In this document: positions 1 through 8,212 of the stretch, one piece after another | Numbering within the stretch: position 1 is the first letter of the stretch | Layout: each line of letters begins with the position of its first letter | Source: CAZLNV01 sp964561095 | GTDB taxonomy: Bacteria; Bacillota_I; Bacilli_A; RF39; UBA660 | Assembly: GCA_964561095.1 (NCBI GenBank) | Contig: CAZLNV010000020.1 | Span: 1-16,983 of the forward strand | Length of the DNA stretch: 16,983 nucleotides | Direction: 5' to 3' | The notes under the pieces: generated by a model | The model's input: the letters and a program-made list of their open reading frames with translations, nothing else | Database searches by the model: none | What the model was told of the DNA's origin: nothing | Made by a program: the position numbers and the translations under genes

Positions 1-31
1 AAAAAAGCTTTACAAATAATAACTGGTATAA

Positions 32-55
32 AAAAAGAGGATTAATCCTCTTTTT
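32..55. terminator. Perfect palindromic, probably bidirectional terminator
   Basis: A perfect 24-bp palindrome: arms AAAAAGAGGATT and AATCCTCTTTTT meet without a spacer, so the real loop would be a few central A/T bases. On the minus strand it is followed by further T residues and ends the pilB-like transcript; the pilB stop codon (54-56) overlaps its arm. On the plus strand it also ends in T5, so it could terminate a gene entering from the left. One frame (1-45) is open to a TAA at 43-45, which might be the tail of such a gene. Confidence 0.8.
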
Positions 56-1343
56 AAATATCTAAAGTTTCAATTTCAGTTTCCTCTTTAGAATTATTTT
101 TTAAATCTGTTAAAGATAAGTTGGTTTTTAGATTAAAGTCTTTATAACTTGATAAATCATTTTCCAAATCTATTATTTTTAGTATTTCTTCAAATGAAGT
201 TTTGCCTTCAACCACTTTTTCAAGACCATCTTGAAGTAAAGTTATAACATCTCCTGTATATACTAATTTTCTAAGTTCAACTTTAGGAAGAGAATTAACA
301 ATTGCATCTTTTATATTTTCTGTTATTCTAAGAACCTCAAGAATTGCTATTCTTCCTCTATATCCGTGAGAGCATTCAGGGCATCCATCAGGATTTGGAT
401 GAAGAAGTTCGGCTACATCAATATTTAAAACTTTTTTAAATACATTCTTTTCATAATCAGTAGCTGGTTTTCTAATTGCACATTTAGGGCATATTTTTCT
501 AGCTAATCTTTGTGAGATAATACCAGTTAAAGCACTACCAAGCAAATATCTTTCAATATCCATATCAGTTAATCTTTCTATTGTATTTAGTGAGTTGTTT
601 GTATGGATAGTTGAAAGTACTAAGTGACCAGTGATACTTGCTCTAACAGCCATTCTAGCTGTTTCAGAGTCTCTTATCTCACCAATCATTATTATATTAG
701 GATCTTGTCTTAGTACACTTCTTAATACTTGTTCAAAGGTAAGTCCTATTTCAGACATAACTTGAACTTGATTAATGCCTTTAATATCCATCTCAATGGG
801 GTCTTCAACAGTAATTATATTAACATTTTCTGTATTTAATTTTTGAAGTATAGAGTAAACTGTAGTAGATTTACCAGTACCAGTAGCCCCGGTAACCAAT
901 ATAATTCCATTAGGTACTTTTATCATTTTATTAATTTTTTCTAAGCTTCTTTGACTAAATCCTAGGGTATCTAAACCTTTTAAACTCTGAGAATAATCAA
1001 GTATACGAATAACTATTTTTTCACCATTATTTGTAGGTAAGCAAGAAACACGAAGATCCAATACTTTATCTTCGATTTTATTTTTAATTGCACCATCTTG
1101 TGGAAGTCTTGTTTCCATGATGTTCATACCAGCAATCATTTTAATACGGCTAATCATATTTCTTTGGTATTTCTTTTCAATAATACCATAATCCATAAGT
1201 TCGCCATCTATTCTAATTCTTAATTTCAAATTTTCCTTAGTAGGATCAAAATGAATATCGGAAGCATTTTTATTTACTGCATCTAATATTATTTCATTTG
1301 CAATTTCAACAATTGGTATTTTCTCAAAATCAAATTGCTTCAT
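54..1343 (-). CDS. Type IV pilus / type II secretion assembly ATPase (PilB/GspE/ComGA family)
   Basis: A cytoplasmic hexameric ATPase of the family that powers insertion of pilin or pseudopilin subunits into a filament. The family core is complete: Walker A GATGTGKST (152-160), Asp box around ITVEDPIE (177-184), Walker B IIMIGEIRD (217-225), His box STIHTN (244-249), and two CxxC zinc-binding pairs (C285/C288, C321/C324). At 429 residues it lacks the long N-terminal MshEN-type domain of full PilB (about 560 aa) but is longer than ComGA (about 350 aa). The last 35 or so residues (395-429) form a polar, acidic tail beyond the usual end. The ATG is preceded by GGGAG at a normal distance. It stands alone on the minus strand; no PilC-type platform protein or PilD peptidase gene is in the window. 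The divergent pseudopilin gene at 1460 is its obvious substrate candidate. PilB versus GspE versus ComGA cannot be decided here. Confidence 0.93.
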   Translation of the reverse strand: MKQFDFEKIPIVEIANEIILDAVNKNASDIHFDPTKENLKLRIRIDGELMDYGIIEKKYQRNMISRIKMIAGMNIMETRLPQDGAIKNKIEDKVLDLRVSCLPTNNGEKIVIRILDYSQSLKGLDTLGFSQRSLEKINKMIKVPNGIILVTGATGTGKSTTVYSILQKLNTENVNIITVEDPIEMDIKGINQVQVMSEIGLTFEQVLRSVLRQDPNIIMIGEIRDSETARMAVRASITGHLVLSTIHTNNSLNTIERLTDMDIERYLLGSALTGIISQRLARKICPKCAIRKPATDYEKNVFKKVLNIDVAELLHPNPDGCPECSHGYRGRIAILEVLRITENIKDAIVNSLPKVELRKLVYTGDVITLLQDGLEKVVEGKTSFEEILKIIDLENDLSSYKDFNLKTNLSLTDLKNNSKEETEIETLDI

Positions 1344-1373
1344 AAATGTCTCCCTTTATATTCTTTCTACTTT

Positions 1374-1402
1374 ATTATACATTATTGAATTTTTATTTTC
1401 AA
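1374..1402 (-). promoter_or_regulatory. Promoter of the pilB-like gene
   Basis: Read on the minus strand, TTGAAA (1397-1402) and TATAAT (1374-1379) are separated by exactly 17 bp, a near-consensus vegetative promoter about 30 bp upstream of the start codon. It lies back to back with the pseudopilin promoter, whose -10 is at 1430-1435. Confidence 0.75.
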
Positions 1403-1426
1403 CTACTTTTGTTTTTAATATTTATT

Positions 1427-1435
1427 TGATATAAT
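1427..1435 (+). promoter_or_regulatory. Extended -10 promoter of the pseudopilin-proS-secDF-rel operon
   Basis: TG-A-TATAAT (1427-1435) is a consensus extended -10 element, 24 bp before the pseudopilin start. The -35 region is weak, as is common with extended -10 promoters. It is the only convincing promoter I find before the six-gene block ending at 8664. A GGTGA ribosome binding site follows at 1452-1456. Confidence 0.65.
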
Positions 1436-1459
1436 CTTTGTAGAAAGCGTTGGTGAATT

Positions 1460-1879
1460 ATGAGTAAAAAGGGATTTACATTAACAGAAATGTTAGCGGT
1501 TATTGTTTTATTAGGTATTTTAATGACATTCACTGTAGTATCAGTTGCAAAAATCAGAGAAAATTCAATAAATAATTTATATAATGATAAAATTATATAT
1601 GTAGAAACAGCTTCAAAAGAATGGGGAAATGATAATTTAAATGGTTTAAGTGAAGGATGCACATATGTTAGTGTTAATGTTTTAATTACTGGGGGTTATA
1701 TTTCAGGAGATAATGATGATAAAAGTGCTTTGCTGGACCCGAGAAATAATGGATTAAACTTAAATAATAATTGTGTATGTGTAAAATACACAAATATTTA
1801 TAAAGACAATGAAAATATCTCAACAAACAGATATGAAGTAACTTCGGAATATACCGGATCCACTTGTGGAGGAGAATAG
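1460..1879 (+). CDS. Type IV pilin-like protein / pseudopilin
   Basis: A small filament subunit of the type IV pilin/pseudopilin class, inserted in the membrane, then cleaved and N-methylated by a prepilin peptidase. The N-terminus is textbook: short basic leader MSKKG, predicted cleavage between G5 and F6, glutamate at mature position 5 (E10), then a hydrophobic helix to about residue 30. The 139-residue length fits the class. The rest is a polar, Asn-rich globular domain with four cysteines (C67, C105, C107, C136) that could form disulfides outside the membrane; C136 is four residues from the end. It diverges from the PilB-like ATPase gene and is the first gene of the proS-secDF-rel block. 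Only 3 nt separate it from proS, and its last codons contain the proS ribosome binding site GGAGGAG (1868-1874). Whether it serves DNA uptake, adhesion or secretion cannot be told. Confidence 0.88.
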   Translation: MSKKGFTLTEMLAVIVLLGILMTFTVVSVAKIRENSINNLYNDKIIYVETASKEWGNDNLNGLSEGCTYVSVNVLITGGYISGDNDDKSALLDPRNNGLNLNNNCVCVKYTNIYKDNENISTNRYEVTSEYTGSTCGGE

Positions 1880-1882
1880 AAT

Positions 1883-3583
1883 ATGAAATTAAAAAATAAT
1901 TACTTTTTTACTTTAAAAGAAAATGTAAAAGATGAAGATAGTATAAGTGGGAATTTATTAGTTAGAAGCGGAATGATCAGAAGAACTTCTAGCGGTATTT
2001 ATATGTTTTTACCACTTGGAAATAAAGTATTAGAGAATATAAAGAAAATCATAAGAGAAGAAATGAATAAAAAGGGCGCTACAGAATTGTTAATGCCATC
2101 ACTAATACAAGAAGATGTTTATGTTGCAAGTGGCAGAAGAGAAAGATTTGGAAAAGATATGTTTAGCTTTAAAGATAGATTTGATAAAAACTATTGTTTA
2201 GGACCAACTCATGAAGAATTATTTACTATGGCTGCTTCATATTATATAAAAAGTTATAAAAATTTACATTTTAATTTATATCAAATAGGAGATAAATTCA
2301 GAGATGAGCCAAGACCTAGATTTGGACTTTTAAGAGTAAGAGAATTCTTAATGAAAGATGCATATACATTTGATAGTAATGAATTAGGATTAGACTTAAG
2401 TTACAAAGATATGTATGAGGCATATAAAAATATTTTTAATAGGATGAAACTAAATTATCTAGTAGTTGAGTCTGACTCTGGTGCAATGGGCGGAATGCTT
2501 TCTGAAGAGTTTCAAGCAATTAATAAAATTGGTGAGGATAAATTAGTGTTTTGCACTAAATGCTCATATACATCAAATATAGATATTGCATATTCAAAGC
2601 AAGAGTTTATTAAAAATGATGAAAAAGAAAAAAAATTAGAAAAAACATATACTCCAAATATGAAAACCATTGAAGAAATTTCAACATTTATGAACGAAGT
2701 TCCAAATAAATTCATCAAATCTCTTATTTATAAAACTGATAAATATTTTGTTATGGTATTAGTTAGTGGAGATGAAGAAATAAATGAAACTAAATTAAAA
2801 AGAGTATTGAAAACAAGTGTATTAGAATTGGCCAGTGAAGAAGAAATTGCATCAATAGGTTACATTAAAGGATTTATTGGGCCAATTGATGCAAAAATAA
2901 AAGTAATTGCTGATAATAAAATAAAATATATTAAGAATGGAATAACTGGTGCAAATAAAAAAGACTATCATTTAAAAAATGTTAATTTAAAAGATTTTAA
3001 TGTTGATCAATATGCTGATATTACATTTGTAAAACCTGGAGAAAGATGCCCAATATGTGGAGAAAAATTGTCTTTTGAAAATGGTGTAGAAATAGGTAAC
3101 TTATTTAAGCTTGGAACAAAATATAGTGAATCAATGAATTTATATTTTCCTAATGAATTAGGTGAATTAAAACCAGTATATATGGGAAGTTATGGCATAG
3201 GATTGGGAAGATGCATTGCATCTATAGTTGAAGAACATCATGATGAAAAAGGTATAATATGGCCAATTGAAGTAGCACCTTTTAAGGTTGGAATTGTCTT
3301 AATAGATCCTAAAAACGAAAAAATATTAAATGAAGGAAATGCTTTATATGGTAAATTAAATTCACTCGGTATTGAAACACTTCTAGATGATAGAGGCGAA
3401 AGACCAGGAGTTAAATTTAATGATATGGATTTGATAGGGCTTCCAATTAGAATAGTAATAGGCAATAAAATTAATGAAGGTATAGTTGAATATAAAAATA
3501 GAAATAGTAATCAAGTATTTGAACTTTCAATTAATGAAGCAATTAATAAAATTAAAGAAACTATTGGTGATTTTAATGAATGA
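1883..3583 (+). CDS. proS: Prolyl-tRNA synthetase, bacterial type with INS editing domain
   Basis: Charges tRNA-Pro with proline in the cytoplasm (class II aminoacyl-tRNA synthetase). At 566 residues it has the normal length for the bacterial-type enzyme. Visible parts are the N-terminal catalytic core, including LGPTHEE (106-112); motif 2 with FRDEPRPRFGLLR (139-151); an inserted editing (INS) domain between about 220 and 390, containing the KSLIYKTD stretch typical of the Ala-tRNA-Pro editing domain; motif 3 GSYGIGLGR (435-443); and a C-terminal anticodon-binding domain from about 460. The start is set by GGAGGAG at 1868-1874 inside the end of the pseudopilin gene. There is no T-box or other leader, since the gene is reached by read-through from the pseudopilin. 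The last 8 nt overlap the next gene. Confidence 0.97.
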   Translation: MKLKNNYFFTLKENVKDEDSISGNLLVRSGMIRRTSSGIYMFLPLGNKVLENIKKIIREEMNKKGATELLMPSLIQEDVYVASGRRERFGKDMFSFKDRFDKNYCLGPTHEELFTMAASYYIKSYKNLHFNLYQIGDKFRDEPRPRFGLLRVREFLMKDAYTFDSNELGLDLSYKDMYEAYKNIFNRMKLNYLVVESDSGAMGGMLSEEFQAINKIGEDKLVFCTKCSYTSNIDIAYSKQEFIKNDEKEKKLEKTYTPNMKTIEEISTFMNEVPNKFIKSLIYKTDKYFVMVLVSGDEEINETKLKRVLKTSVLELASEEEIASIGYIKGFIGPIDAKIKVIADNKIKYIKNGITGANKKDYHLKNVNLKDFNVDQYADITFVKPGERCPICGEKLSFENGVEIGNLFKLGTKYSESMNLYFPNELGELKPVYMGSYGIGLGRCIASIVEEHHDEKGIIWPIEVAPFKVGIVLIDPKNEKILNEGNALYGKLNSLGIETLLDDRGERPGVKFNDMDLIGLPIRIVIGNKINEGIVEYKNRNSNQVFELSINEAINKIKETIGDFNE

Positions 3584-3866
3584 GGCAATAGAATTTAAAA
3601 CTGTTGAAGAATTGTATAAAAGATTAAAACCAGCATTATATTCTAAAATTACCGAATTAAAAAGAACGGGATTAGACTATATTAAAGAAGAAGATATTTG
3701 GAATTATTTAATGGGTTCTAGTTGGAAAGAAAAAACAAATTTAACATTGGCAGAAATGACAAGTGACATATTATATTTAAATAATAGTGAAATCACTTCA
3801 TATGCATTAAGCATATTAAAGGGTAGTCAAAGAAATATAAACACGGAGGAAAAAGATTTATTATGA
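3576..3866 (+). CDS. ComN-like post-transcriptional regulator (Post_transc_reg family)
   Basis: A 96-residue cytoplasmic protein resembling the Bacillus ComN/YrzD family (PF13797): the segment IKEEDIWNYLMGSSWK (36-51) followed by LAEMTSDIL (58-66) matches the family pattern of an IW..L...W core and a conserved DIL helix. In B. subtilis comN lies in the secDF neighbourhood and its product affects comE mRNA, so the position directly before secDF supports the call. The frame is open further upstream, but I chose the ATG at 3576: GGTGA (3566-3570) precedes it, and an earlier start would overlap proS by about 100 nt. With this start it overlaps proS by 8 nt and secDF by 4 nt (ATGA), suggesting translational coupling. 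Function in this organism is inferred only. Confidence 0.78.
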   Translation: MNEAIEFKTVEELYKRLKPALYSKITELKRTGLDYIKEEDIWNYLMGSSWKEKTNLTLAEMTSDILYLNNSEITSYALSILKGSQRNINTEEKDLL

Positions 3867-6079
3867 AAAAATTTACCAAATTAATTATTTTATGTATAGT
3901 TATATTAATTTCTTGCTTATTGATTTTTATTCCAACATTAAAAAACATTAATTTTGGTTTAGATTTACAAGGGGGATTTGAAATACTTTATAAAGTTGAA
4001 CCATTAGTTGACGGAGAAGAATTAACAAAGAATGATCTAAACAATACTTACAAAGCTATCGTTAATAGAATTGATACACTTGGTGTTAGTGAACCTGTAA
4101 TAACTATAGAAGGTAACAATACTTTCAGAATTCAATTACCCGGGGTTAAAGATGAAAAAGAGGCAAAAGAAATAATAAGTACAATTGGATTATTATCATT
4201 TAGAGATACAAATGATAATCTTTTAATGACTTCTGAAATATTAGGTAAAAATGGTGCTTCGGCGGATACTAATTCAGAAACATTAAAACCTATTGTTAAG
4301 TTAGATATTAAAGATAGTAATAAATTTTACAATGTAACAAAAGAAATAAGTACTTCTTCAGATAATAGAATTGTAATATGGTTAGATTATGATTCAAGCA
4401 CAGATTCATTTGCTTCTCAAGAAGATACTTGTGGGGAAAATGAAAATAATAAATGCTTATCAGCAGCTTATGTATCCGAAGGGTTAAATTCTTCTTCAGT
4501 TATCATAGAAGGCAATTTTACCAAAGAGAAAGTAGAAAGACTAGTAGATTTAATAAATGCTGGAAGCCTTCCAACAAAACTAGTAGAAGATTCTACTCCC
4601 CATTCTGTTAACGCTTCATTTGGTTATAAAACAATAGAGAAGTGTGGTATAGCTGGAATAATTACAATATTATTTATCTCTATCTTATTAATATTTAGAT
4701 ATAGATTTTGTGGATTAATTAGTAGTATTTCTTTAATACTTTATTCGCTTTTAATATTTTTAATATTTAATGGATTGAAAGGTGTATTAACGCTTCCAGG
4801 AATAGCCGCCTTAATACTAGGAATTGGTATGGCTGTAGACTCAGCAATTATTGCAATTGAAAGGATTAAAGAGGAATACAATAATAATAATTTATCAGAA
4901 GCTTACAAAAATGGAACAAAAAGAAGCTTGTCAGCAATATTAGACGCAAATATAACTACATTTATAATTGCTTTAATACTTTATATTTTTGGTGAAAGCA
5001 CAATAAAAGGATTTGCAACTATGCTAATAATTTCTATAATAGTAACTATTATTTCAATGGTTATTATCAATAGAATACTAATAAAACTTGCTGTTAATAG
5101 TGATTACTTTAAAAATAAACCCGCTTGTCTTTTTGGAGTAAAAAAGGAGACACCAAAATTTAATTTTAAAACGTCAAATAAATATGCTTTAATCACTTTT
5201 ATAATTATTTTTATAGCTGGAATTGTTTTCTATTTTGTAAATGGAATAAATTTGGGTGTGGATTTTTCTGGTGGTACAAGTATAAATATGACTAGTAATG
5301 AGAAAATAGATTTGGATAAAGTTGAAACTATACTAAAAGATTATGATTTGCAAGAATACAATTATTATATGGGCAGTGAGAAAGAAGCATATGCAAAATT
5401 AAATAATATAGTTGATGATGCAGGAACAGAAAAAATAACTACAGAACTTAAATCTCTTGGAATTGATACTTCTATTAATGAAATAAGTACTATGGTAGTT
5501 GAGAATTTAACAAAAAATGCTATCTATAGTTTACTAATTTCTTTTATAGCAATTATAATCTACATAGCTATAAGATTTAATTTTAATTTTGGAATATCTG
5601 GGTTAGTTGCTCTAATTCATGATGTAGTACTAATAATTATTACATTTATAATTTTTAAGTTGCAATTTAACTTCATAATAGTGGCGGCACTTTTAACTAT
5701 AATCGGATACTCAATAAATGACACCATTGTTGTATTTGATAGAATAAGAGAGAATATAAAATCATATAAAGGTGGTGTTAAAACAAAAGAAGAATTAACA
5801 GAGATAATGAATTCAAGTATGAATGATGTTATTAACAGAAATATTTTAACTACCATTACTACTATAGCTGCCGTATTATCATTAATGATATTAGGAGTAA
5901 ATGAAATATTTACATTTAATATAGCCTTATTAATTGGTTTAATTGGCGGTGCTATTTCATCTATATTTTTTGCTCCTAATTTATGGTTATTTTTAGAAAG
6001 TAAAAATATAGGTAAAATTAAAAAGAAAAAAACACTAGATGAAATAGATGAAATGTCTATAAAAGGAATAAATTCCTAA
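3863..6079 (+). CDS. secDF: Protein translocase subunit SecDF (fused)
   Basis: A membrane protein that uses ion flow to help pull proteins through the SecYEG channel. SecD and SecF are fused in one 738-residue chain, as in Bacillus (737 aa). The SecD half has the first membrane helix (about 7-24), the D1 motif GLDLQGG (32-38), an extracellular P1 region, then helices from about 265 with the charged-residue motif GMAVDSAI (D326). The SecF half starts near 430 with a helix and the motif LGVDFSGGT (464-472), and later NDTIVVFDRIREN (D620 in the conserved ND pair). Twelve membrane helices are expected. The gene follows the ComN-like gene with an ATGA overlap and has the strong site CGGAGGA at 3844-3850. 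Its neighbours rel and dtd also lie downstream of secDF in Bacillus, where recJ and apt intervene. Confidence 0.96.
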   Translation: MKKFTKLIILCIVILISCLLIFIPTLKNINFGLDLQGGFEILYKVEPLVDGEELTKNDLNNTYKAIVNRIDTLGVSEPVITIEGNNTFRIQLPGVKDEKEAKEIISTIGLLSFRDTNDNLLMTSEILGKNGASADTNSETLKPIVKLDIKDSNKFYNVTKEISTSSDNRIVIWLDYDSSTDSFASQEDTCGENENNKCLSAAYVSEGLNSSSVIIEGNFTKEKVERLVDLINAGSLPTKLVEDSTPHSVNASFGYKTIEKCGIAGIITILFISILLIFRYRFCGLISSISLILYSLLIFLIFNGLKGVLTLPGIAALILGIGMAVDSAIIAIERIKEEYNNNNLSEAYKNGTKRSLSAILDANITTFIIALILYIFGESTIKGFATMLIISIIVTIISMVIINRILIKLAVNSDYFKNKPACLFGVKKETPKFNFKTSNKYALITFIIIFIAGIVFYFVNGINLGVDFSGGTSINMTSNEKIDLDKVETILKDYDLQEYNYYMGSEKEAYAKLNNIVDDAGTEKITTELKSLGIDTSINEISTMVVENLTKNAIYSLLISFIAIIIYIAIRFNFNFGISGLVALIHDVVLIIITFIIFKLQFNFIIVAALLTIIGYSINDTIVVFDRIRENIKSYKGGVKTKEELTEIMNSSMNDVINRNILTTITTIAAVLSLMILGVNEIFTFNIALLIGLIGGAISSIFFAPNLWLFLESKNIGKIKKKKTLDEIDEMSIKGINS

Positions 6080-6088
6080 GGAGAGTGT

Positions 6089-8212
6089 ATGGAAAAATTG
6101 ATTTCTTATCAAGATTTAGTTGATAAAATATCAGAATATATGTCTAAAGATGATATTGAATTAATTAATAAGTATTATGAAGAAGCAAAATTAATTTTTG
6201 AAGATATGAAAAGAGAAACTGGAGAAGATTATATATATCATCCTATCGCAGTGGCCTACACCTTGGCTGACTTAAAAATGGATTCAATAACTATTGGTAG
6301 TGCTTTAATACATGAAGCAATTACTTTAAATAAAAGAACCTTTGAAGAGATAAAAGAAAAATTTGGTGAAGAAACTGCTATAATTTTACAATGTATTTCT
6401 AAAATAAGTGGTCTGAAAAGAACATTTAAAAAGGAAAATAATACTGAAAGATATAGAAGAATTATAGTTGGTCTTGCGGAGAATCCCAAAGCACTATTTA
6501 TTAAATTTGCAGATAGACTTCATAATATGAAGACTATTTATGTTAAAGATGAGGAACATCAAAAAGAAATAATTGACGAAACAACAAACATTTTAATACC
6601 AATTGCTCATAGATTAGGTGTTAAAAAGATAATGAGTGAACTAGAAGATCAATGTTTAAAATATTCTCAACCAAAAGAATACAACTTAATATTAAAAAAA
6701 ATCAATGATTCAAAGGAAGTTCTTGAAGAAGACTTACTAAACATGAAGGAAGAAATTGTAGAATTATTAGAATCTCATAATATAAAATTTAAGATATTAA
6801 GTAGAGTAAAATCAGTTAGAGGAATTTATATTAAATTACATGTAGGGAAAAAATGGGAAGATATATATGATTTATTAGGAATTAGAGTATTAGTAAATAA
6901 AACTGAAGAATGTTATCTTGTAATAGGTTTAATTCATTCAAAATATAGATCTATTCCAAAAAGATTTAAGGATTTCATTGCAAATCCTAAAAGTAATATG
7001 TATCAAAGCTTACATACTACTGTTTTTGGTGTAAATAACAGGATGTATGAAATTCAGGTTAGAACTTATGAAATGGATGAAATAGCTGAAAGTGGAGTTG
7101 CATCTCATTGGTCATACAAAGAAAAAACAGATGGCAAAATAAAAACTGATATGGAAACCAGATTAGAAACCTTCAGAGCATTAATTGAATCAAAAGATAT
7201 GGATAACAATATGTCATTCTTTAAAAATATAAATGCAGAGTTAAAAAATAAAGAAGTGTATGCGTTCACGCCAAAAGGAGACGCAATAGAATTGCCATAT
7301 GGTTCTACGCCTATAGATTTTGCATATAGAATACATTCGGAAGTTGGCAATACCACTATCAGTGCTATAGTAAATGGTAAAATTGTTAAACTTGATTATA
7401 TTATTGAAGATGGTGACATAATTGAACTTAACACGAGAAAAGGTGGATCACCTAACAAAAATTGGTTAAAATTTGTAAAAACAGAACAAGCAAAAGGAAG
7501 AATAAAATCATACTTTTATAAAAAAGAAAAAGATAAAATGCTATCTATTGGAAAAGAAATGCTTGAAAATGAAATTAAAAAGAAAAACTTAGATATTAAC
7601 TTAATTTTAACAGAAGAAAATACTAATAAAATACTTGAAGACTTAAAATTAGATAATATGGATGATGTATATTTTAATATTGCAATATTAAAGTTTTTAC
7701 CAAATACAATAATAAATAAAATATTACCAAAAAAAGAAAAAATATTTGTACCTAAAGAAACAAAAACAACAATTAATAATGATATTTTGGTTGAAGGAAA
7801 AACAAATGTTTTGTCATCGTTAGCTTCTTGTTGTAATCCTGTTTATGGAGAAGAAATAGTTGGATATGTGACTAGAGGTTCTGGAATAAAAATTCACACT
7901 AAAGATTGTGTAAATATAGATTTAAATGATTCAAGAATTGTAAAAGTCGAATGGAATACCAAATCTGAAAACACATATACAGTATTTTTAAATTTGTATG
8001 TTTTAATAGGTAACGAGAATGTCAGTGATATAATAACTCTTGCAACAAAAAGTTCTATAAATATTGAGGGATTTAATTTAATGAAAAAATCTGATAGTTC
8101 ATATTATTACAAAATAAATTGTAGAGTAAAAAACAAAGAAGATTTAAAAAAATTTGAAAGTGATTTACTATCAATAAACTATATAACTAAAGTAGAAAGA
8201 GTTGGTAAATAA
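6089..8212 (+). CDS. relA: Long RelA/SpoT-family (p)ppGpp synthetase with degenerate hydrolase site
   Basis: A ribosome-associated stringent-response enzyme that makes (p)ppGpp. Domain order is typical: N-terminal HD hydrolase fold (about 20-190), synthetase (about 225-360), TGS (389-448), zinc-finger/CC domain with C581-C582, H603 and C607, then ACT/RRM (about 640-707). The synthetase looks intact: R239-x-K241, D261 in YDLLGIR, RFKDFIANPKSNMYQSLHT, and E321 in EIQVRT. The hydrolase site is not. H51, H75 and D142 are present, but the HD dyad reads HE (E76), and the family ED pair that follows (E81/D82 in Streptococcus Rel) is T79-L80. This suggests a mainly synthetase enzyme, as in E. coli RelA, though it is the only long Rel in view. 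It starts 9 nt after secDF behind AAGGAG (6078-6083) and overlaps dtd by 1 nt. Confidence 0.93.
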   Translation: MEKLISYQDLVDKISEYMSKDDIELINKYYEEAKLIFEDMKRETGEDYIYHPIAVAYTLADLKMDSITIGSALIHEAITLNKRTFEEIKEKFGEETAIILQCISKISGLKRTFKKENNTERYRRIIVGLAENPKALFIKFADRLHNMKTIYVKDEEHQKEIIDETTNILIPIAHRLGVKKIMSELEDQCLKYSQPKEYNLILKKINDSKEVLEEDLLNMKEEIVELLESHNIKFKILSRVKSVRGIYIKLHVGKKWEDIYDLLGIRVLVNKTEECYLVIGLIHSKYRSIPKRFKDFIANPKSNMYQSLHTTVFGVNNRMYEIQVRTYEMDEIAESGVASHWSYKEKTDGKIKTDMETRLETFRALIESKDMDNNMSFFKNINAELKNKEVYAFTPKGDAIELPYGSTPIDFAYRIHSEVGNTTISAIVNGKIVKLDYIIEDGDIIELNTRKGGSPNKNWLKFVKTEQAKGRIKSYFYKKEKDKMLSIGKEMLENEIKKKNLDINLILTEENTNKILEDLKLDNMDDVYFNIAILKFLPNTIINKILPKKEKIFVPKETKTTINNDILVEGKTNVLSSLASCCNPVYGEEIVGYVTRGSGIKIHTKDCVNIDLNDSRIVKVEWNTKSENTYTVFLNLYVLIGNENVSDIITLATKSSINIEGFNLMKKSDSSYYYKINCRVKNKEDLKKFESDLLSINYITKVERVGK

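Noticed and set aside
1..45. Open frame of 14 codons ending TAA at 43-45, possibly the C-terminal end of a plus-strand gene.
   Set aside because: Too short to identify, another frame is also open here, and chance is likely in such AT-rich DNA. The bidirectional terminator makes it plausible but not supported.
1344..1882. A T-box or other riboswitch controlling proS.
   Set aside because: There is no untranslated leader: the pseudopilin coding sequence ends 3 nt before proS, and no specifier or antiterminator structure is seen.
3486..3575. Upstream extension of the ComN-like frame by 30 codons.
   Set aside because: It lies within proS in another frame, and the extension shows low-complexity Lys/Ile/Leu residues unlike the family; ATG 3576 has GGTGA in front.
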